From contig CAUJHJ010000028.1 of the NCBI GenBank assembly GCA_963204835.1, positions 39,544 through 103,543 on the forward strand: 64,000 bases of DNA, given 5' to 3'. Within the stretch, counting starts at the first letter, position 1. Each line of letters opens with the position of its first letter. The notes below the pieces were generated by a model, which made no database searches, was not told where the DNA came from, and saw only the letters and a list, made by a program, of their open reading frames with translations. Shown piece after piece: positions 60,909-64,000 of the stretch. Source of the stretch: Pseudomonadota bacterium. Lineage in GTDB: Bacteria; Pseudomonadota; Gammaproteobacteria; Steroidobacterales; Steroidobacteraceae. The position numbers were made by a program, and so were the translations under genes.

Positions 60909-61970
60909 ATGCCGCGCATCGACGAATACCTGGGCGAGATCCTCGACCGCAAGGGCTCCGACCTGCATTTCCTGGCCGGCGATCCGCCGCGCATCCGCCT
61001 GTACGGCGACCTCTCGCCGTTGCGACCCGAGCGCCTCGATCCCGCCACGGTCAAGGAAATCCTCTACGAGATCATGCCGCGCAAGTCGGTCGATCGCTTC
61101 GAGTCGCAGGACGGCGCCGACTTCGCCTACACGCTGCCCGGGCGCGGCCGCTTCCGCGTCAACGTGCTGCGGCACCTGAACGGCATCGGGGCGGTGTTCC
61201 GCGCCATTCCGTCGAAGGCGCTGACGCTCGACGAACTGAACCTGCCGCAGGCGGTGCGCCAGCTGTGCCGCGCCAACAACGGCCTGATCCTCGTGACCGG
61301 CAAGACCGGCTCCGGCAAGTCGACCACGCTCGCCGCGATGATCGACGACATCAACCGGCGCGAGAAGGGCCACATCCTCACGGTCGAGGACCCGATCGAG
61401 TTCGTGCACGAGCGCAAGAACTGCCTGATCAGCCAGCGCGAGATCGGGGCGCACGCCGCGAGCTTCGCCTCCGCGCTGCACTCGGCCCTGCGCGAGGACC
61501 CCGACGTGATCCTGGTCGGCGAGTTGCGCGACCTCGAGACCATGAGCATCGCGGTGACCGCAGCGGAAATGGGCATCCTCGTGATGGGCACGCTGCACAC
61601 GAATGGCGCGGCGCCGACCGTCGACCGCATGGTCAATGCCTTCCCCGCCGACAAGCAGTCGCACGTGCGCACGATGCTCTCGACCTCGCTGCGCGGCGTG
61701 ATCTCGCAGCAGCTGCTGCAGCGGGCCGACAGGAACGGCCGCGTCGCGGCGCTCGAGGTCCTCGTCAACACCTCCGCCGTGTCGAACCTCATCCGCCAGG
61801 GCAAGCTCGACCAGCTCGAAACGGTGATGCAATCGGGCGCGCAGGCCGGCATGCGCACCATGGACAGCGCGATCGAGCAGCTCCTGCGGGAAAGGCAGGT
61901 CACCGGCAAGGAGGCCTACAAGAAGGGCATCAACAAGGCGAAATTCGAGCCGGTCAAGGACCAGGGATAG
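60909..61970 (+). CDS. PilT-type twitching ATPase (paralogue 2)
   Basis: A 353-aa paralogue of the preceding gene. It has SDLHFLAGDPPRIRLYGDLSP, Walker A GKTGSGKSTT, Asp box VEDPIEFVH, Walker B EDPDVILVGELRD and His box GTLHTNGAAPTVDRM; the retraction motif reads AVSNLIRQGK. Features such as AVFRAIPSK and the ALREDP/ETMSIAVTAAE segment look PilT-like; it is not a PilU (whose FAETGHL/ATLHANN pattern is absent). It may form a heteromeric or alternative motor with paralogue 1. It ends 69 bp before metG. Confidence 0.92.
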   Translation: MPRIDEYLGEILDRKGSDLHFLAGDPPRIRLYGDLSPLRPERLDPATVKEILYEIMPRKSVDRFESQDGADFAYTLPGRGRFRVNVLRHLNGIGAVFRAIPSKALTLDELNLPQAVRQLCRANNGLILVTGKTGSGKSTTLAAMIDDINRREKGHILTVEDPIEFVHERKNCLISQREIGAHAASFASALHSALREDPDVILVGELRDLETMSIAVTAAEMGILVMGTLHTNGAAPTVDRMVNAFPADKQSHVRTMLSTSLRGVISQQLLQRADRNGRVAALEVLVNTSAVSNLIRQGKLDQLETVMQSGAQAGMRTMDSAIEQLLRERQVTGKEAYKKGINKAKFEPVKDQG

Positions 61971-62039
61971 GGGCTGGCACGAGCGGCAGGCGCGGGCGGG
62001 AAACGGTAAGCTATCCGCCCTTCACCAGACGCCCTGCCC

Positions 62040-64000
62040 ATGCGAAAAATCCTCGTCACGAGCGCCCTGCCCTATGCCAACGGGCCGCTGCACCTCGGCC
62101 ACATCATCGAGGCCGTGCAGACCGATATCTGGGTCCGCCTGCAGAAAATGCTGGGCCACGACTGCCTCTATGTCTGCGCGGAGGATGCGCACGGCACGCC
62201 GATCATGATCCGCGCGCAGGGCGAGGGCGTGACACCCGAGGCGCTGATCGAGCGCGTCGCCGCGGAACACGCGCGCGACTACGAAGGTTTCCTGGTCGGC
62301 CACGACCAGTTCCACAGCACGCATTCACCCGAGAACCGGCAGATCGCATCCGCGATGTACATCCGCCTGCGCGACGCGGGCCATATCCTGCGCCGCCCGG
62401 TGCGCCAGGCTTACGACGAGACGGCTGGCATGTTCCTGCCGGACCGCTACGTCAAGGGCGGCTGTCCCCGCTGCGGCACGCCGGACCAGTACGGGGATTC
62501 CTGCGAAAACTGCGGCGCGACCTACTCGCCCGCCGACCTCGTCAATCCGCTCTCGACCGTAACGGGCACGGTGCCGGTCTGGCGCGAATCCGACCATCTT
62601 TTCTTCCGGCTGGGTGCCTTCGAGGAAATGTTGCGCGAATGGCTCGCCACCGACGCGCTGCAGCCGGGCGTGCGTGCCAAGCTGCAGGAATGGTTCGACG
62701 CCGGGCTCAAGGACTGGGACATCTCGCGCGACCATCCGTACTTCGGTTTCGAGATCCCGGGCGAGCCCGGCAAGTTCTTCTACGTGTGGTTCGACGCACC
62801 CATCGGCTACCTCGCGAGCCTGCGCGCCCTGTGCGATCGCACCGGCCGTAGCTTCGACGAATACATGGCGGCGGACAGCACCGCCGGGCTCTACCACTTC
62901 ATCGGCAAGGACATCAGCTATTTCCACACGCTGTTCTGGCCCGCCGTACTGCAGGGCGCGGGCTACCGCAAGCCGACCGCGGTCTACGTGCACGGCTTCC
63001 TCACGGTCAACGGCCAGAAGATGTCGAAGTCGCGCGGTACCTTCATCACCGCGCGCCGCTACCTCGATCACCTGCCCGCCGAGCCGCTGCGCTACTACTT
63101 CGCCGCGAAGCTCGGCCCCGGCCTCGATGACATCGACCTCAACCTCGACGATCTCGTCGTGCGCGTGAATTCCGACATCGTCGGCAAGCTCGTCAATATC
63201 GCGAGCCGCTGCGCCGGCTTCGTCGCGCGCGGTGGCGGCAGGCTCGCGACGGAACTGCCGGACCCCGCGTTGTATGCCGACCTCGCCGCCGCGCGCACGC
63301 GCGTCGCCGCGCTGTTCGAGGCGCGCGACTACGCGGCCGCGATCCGCGAGATCATGCTGCTCGCCGATCGCGCAAACCAGTACGTCGATCACCACAAGCC
63401 CTGGACCCTCGCGAAGGACCCGGCACGCGCGGCCGAGACGCTTGCGATCGCAACGCAGGGCGTGAACCTCTTCCGGGTACTGATGACCTATCTCGCGCCG
63501 GTCCTGCCGCGCATCGCCGCGGAGGCGGGCCGCTTCCTCGGCGTGCCACTCGATCGTTGGGACGCCGTCGCGACGCCATTGCTCGGCGTGCCGATCAACG
63601 AATTCAAGCCGCTCGCCGCGCGCCTCGACCGCAAGGCCATCGATGCGATGCTCGCCGTCGATGCGCCGCCCGCCGCGACCCCGACGACCACCAGGCCTGC
63701 GGCCAAACCCGCCAACGAAGCGTCGCAGGGCAGCAGCACCGGCATGGCGGCAATCGGGGACTTCGCCAAACTCGATTTGCGCGTGGCGCGGGTCATGAGC
63801 GCTTCGACCGTGGACGGATCCGACAAGCTGCTGCGCCTCGAGCTCGACCTCGGAGAGCGACGCTGCACGGTGTTCTCGGGCATTCGCGCGGCCTACGAGC
63901 CGGCACGGCTCGAAGGCCGTCTCGTGTTGATGGTCGCGAACCTCGCGCCCCGCAAGATGCGCTTCGGGGTCTCGGAGGGCATGGTCCTCTGCGCGAGCGG
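62040..64000 (+). CDS. metG: Methionyl-tRNA synthetase MetG (3' end outside window)
   Basis: Charges initiator and elongator tRNA-Met. The 653 codons visible have [18 protein letters not shown] (HIGH motif), the zinc finger [18 protein letters not shown], the KMSKS motif at K327 (KMSKSRGTF), the anticodon-binding helices ([13 protein letters not shown]) and the start of the C-terminal tRNA-binding (Trbp111-like) domain [11 protein letters not shown]. It is the two-cluster, dimeric type. The frame remains open at base 64000; about 20-30 residues are missing. In E. coli metG is divergent from apbC; here it is separated from apbC by the kinase-PilT block. Confidence 0.97.
   Translation, partial: MRKILVTSALPYANGPLHLGHIIEAVQTDIWVRLQKMLGHDCLYVCAEDAHGTPIMIRAQGEGVTPEALIERVAAEHARDYEGFLVGHDQFHSTHSPENRQIASAMYIRLRDAGHILRRPVRQAYDETAGMFLPDRYVKGGCPRCGTPDQYGDSCENCGATYSPADLVNPLSTVTGTVPVWRESDHLFFRLGAFEEMLREWLATDALQPGVRAKLQEWFDAGLKDWDISRDHPYFGFEIPGEPGKFFYVWFDAPIGYLASLRALCDRTGRSFDEYMAADSTAGLYHFIGKDISYFHTLFWPAVLQGAGYRKPTAVYVHGFLTVNGQKMSKSRGTFITARRYLDHLPAEPLRYYFAAKLGPGLDDIDLNLDDLVVRVNSDIVGKLVNIASRCAGFVARGGGRLATELPDPALYADLAAARTRVAALFEARDYAAAIREIMLLADRANQYVDHHKPWTLAKDPARAAETLAIATQGVNLFRVLMTYLAPVLPRIAAEAGRFLGVPLDRWDAVATPLLGVPINEFKPLAARLDRKAIDAMLAVDAPPAATPTTTRPAAKPANEASQGSSTGMAAIGDFAKLDLRVARVMSASTVDGSDKLLRLELDLGERRCTVFSGIRAAYEPARLEGRLVLMVANLAPRKMRFGVSEGMVLCAS

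Noticed and set aside
60909..61970. PilU annotation for the second motor gene
   Set aside because: It lacks the PilU-type ATLHANN/FAETGHL pattern and reads GTLHTNGAAPTVDRM, so a PilT-type label is safer.

Overview
The window is a stretch of bacterial chromosome with high GC content and densely packed genes. It comes from a gammaproteobacterium outside the enterics. The evidence is a run of synteny blocks with the same order as in Escherichia coli or Pseudomonas: queG / nnr-tsaE-ami-mutL-miaA; pcnB-folK-panB-panC; lptF-lptG / pepA-holC-valS; hda-pgsA-like-DUF2066 / purM-purN-DUF3108; and dcd-apbC ... metG. The protein content would fit a Xanthomonadales/Nevskiales/Steroidobacter-type lineage, but I cannot place it more precisely by eye. 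One tRNA (Glu, CTC anticodon) is present. I see no rRNA, CRISPR array, prophage, transposase or integrase.

Layout. 1-6.7 kb: tRNA modification, mismatch repair, amidase, TsaE and NAD(P)HX repair, divergent from queG. 6.7-11.0 kb: pantothenate, folate, deoxynucleoside kinase and poly(A) polymerase genes. 11.0-16.6 kb: tRNA-Glu, an unknown gene and a four-gene GldA/GldF/GldG/DUF4340 ABC system. 16.6-17.4 kb: the only long non-coding stretch. It holds two inverted copies of a ~190-bp palindromic element with no gene in it. 17.4-24.5 kb: LptFG and pepA-holC-valS. 24.5-29.1 kb: a translationally coupled MoxR-DUF58-transglutaminase-MtfA string. 29-32.3 kb: an Atg22-like MFS carrier, a free-standing Lrp ligand domain and prfC. 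32.4-40.2 kb: an accessory respiratory cluster, described below. 40.3-45.4 kb: branched-chain keto acid dehydrogenase genes, ilvE and a divergent Lrp regulator. 45.4-57.0 kb: rimI, family-4 UDG, pssA, proS, lytic transglycosylase, acyP, wrbA, hda, purMN, dcd and apbC. 57.2-62.0 kb: a HEAT-repeat Ser/Thr kinase followed by two PilT-type ATPases, lying between apbC and metG. 62.0 kb to the end: metG, cut by the window edge.

The most unusual region is 32.4-40.2 kb. It encodes a CuA cupredoxin subunit, a heme-copper catalytic subunit that has Gln where oxygen reductases have the helix-VI Tyr, SenC and a small membrane protein. This resembles the norSY-senC-orf1 (sNOR-type) arrangement. It continues with a second COX1-fold protein lacking the helix-VII His pair and with one polypeptide joining a di-heme cytochrome b, a [2Fe-2S] ferredoxin and an FAD/NAD(P)H reductase. 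A TTGAT-N4-GTCAA box sits at the right distance from a -10 element upstream of the operon, so control by an FNR/DNR-type regulator in response to low oxygen or nitric oxide is likely. The working model is a nitric-oxide-reducing (or otherwise specialised) terminal oxidase that may take electrons directly from NAD(P)H.

A second theme is promoter architecture. Several divergent gene pairs (nnr/queG, acyP/wrbA, DUF2066/purM, DUF420/respiratory cluster) share overlapping -10 hexamers, and start codons lie at or a few bases from the predicted transcription start, which predicts leaderless or near-leaderless mRNAs. Start positions below were chosen from Shine-Dalgarno sites, overlaps with neighbours and family N-termini. 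Alternatives are stated where they matter.
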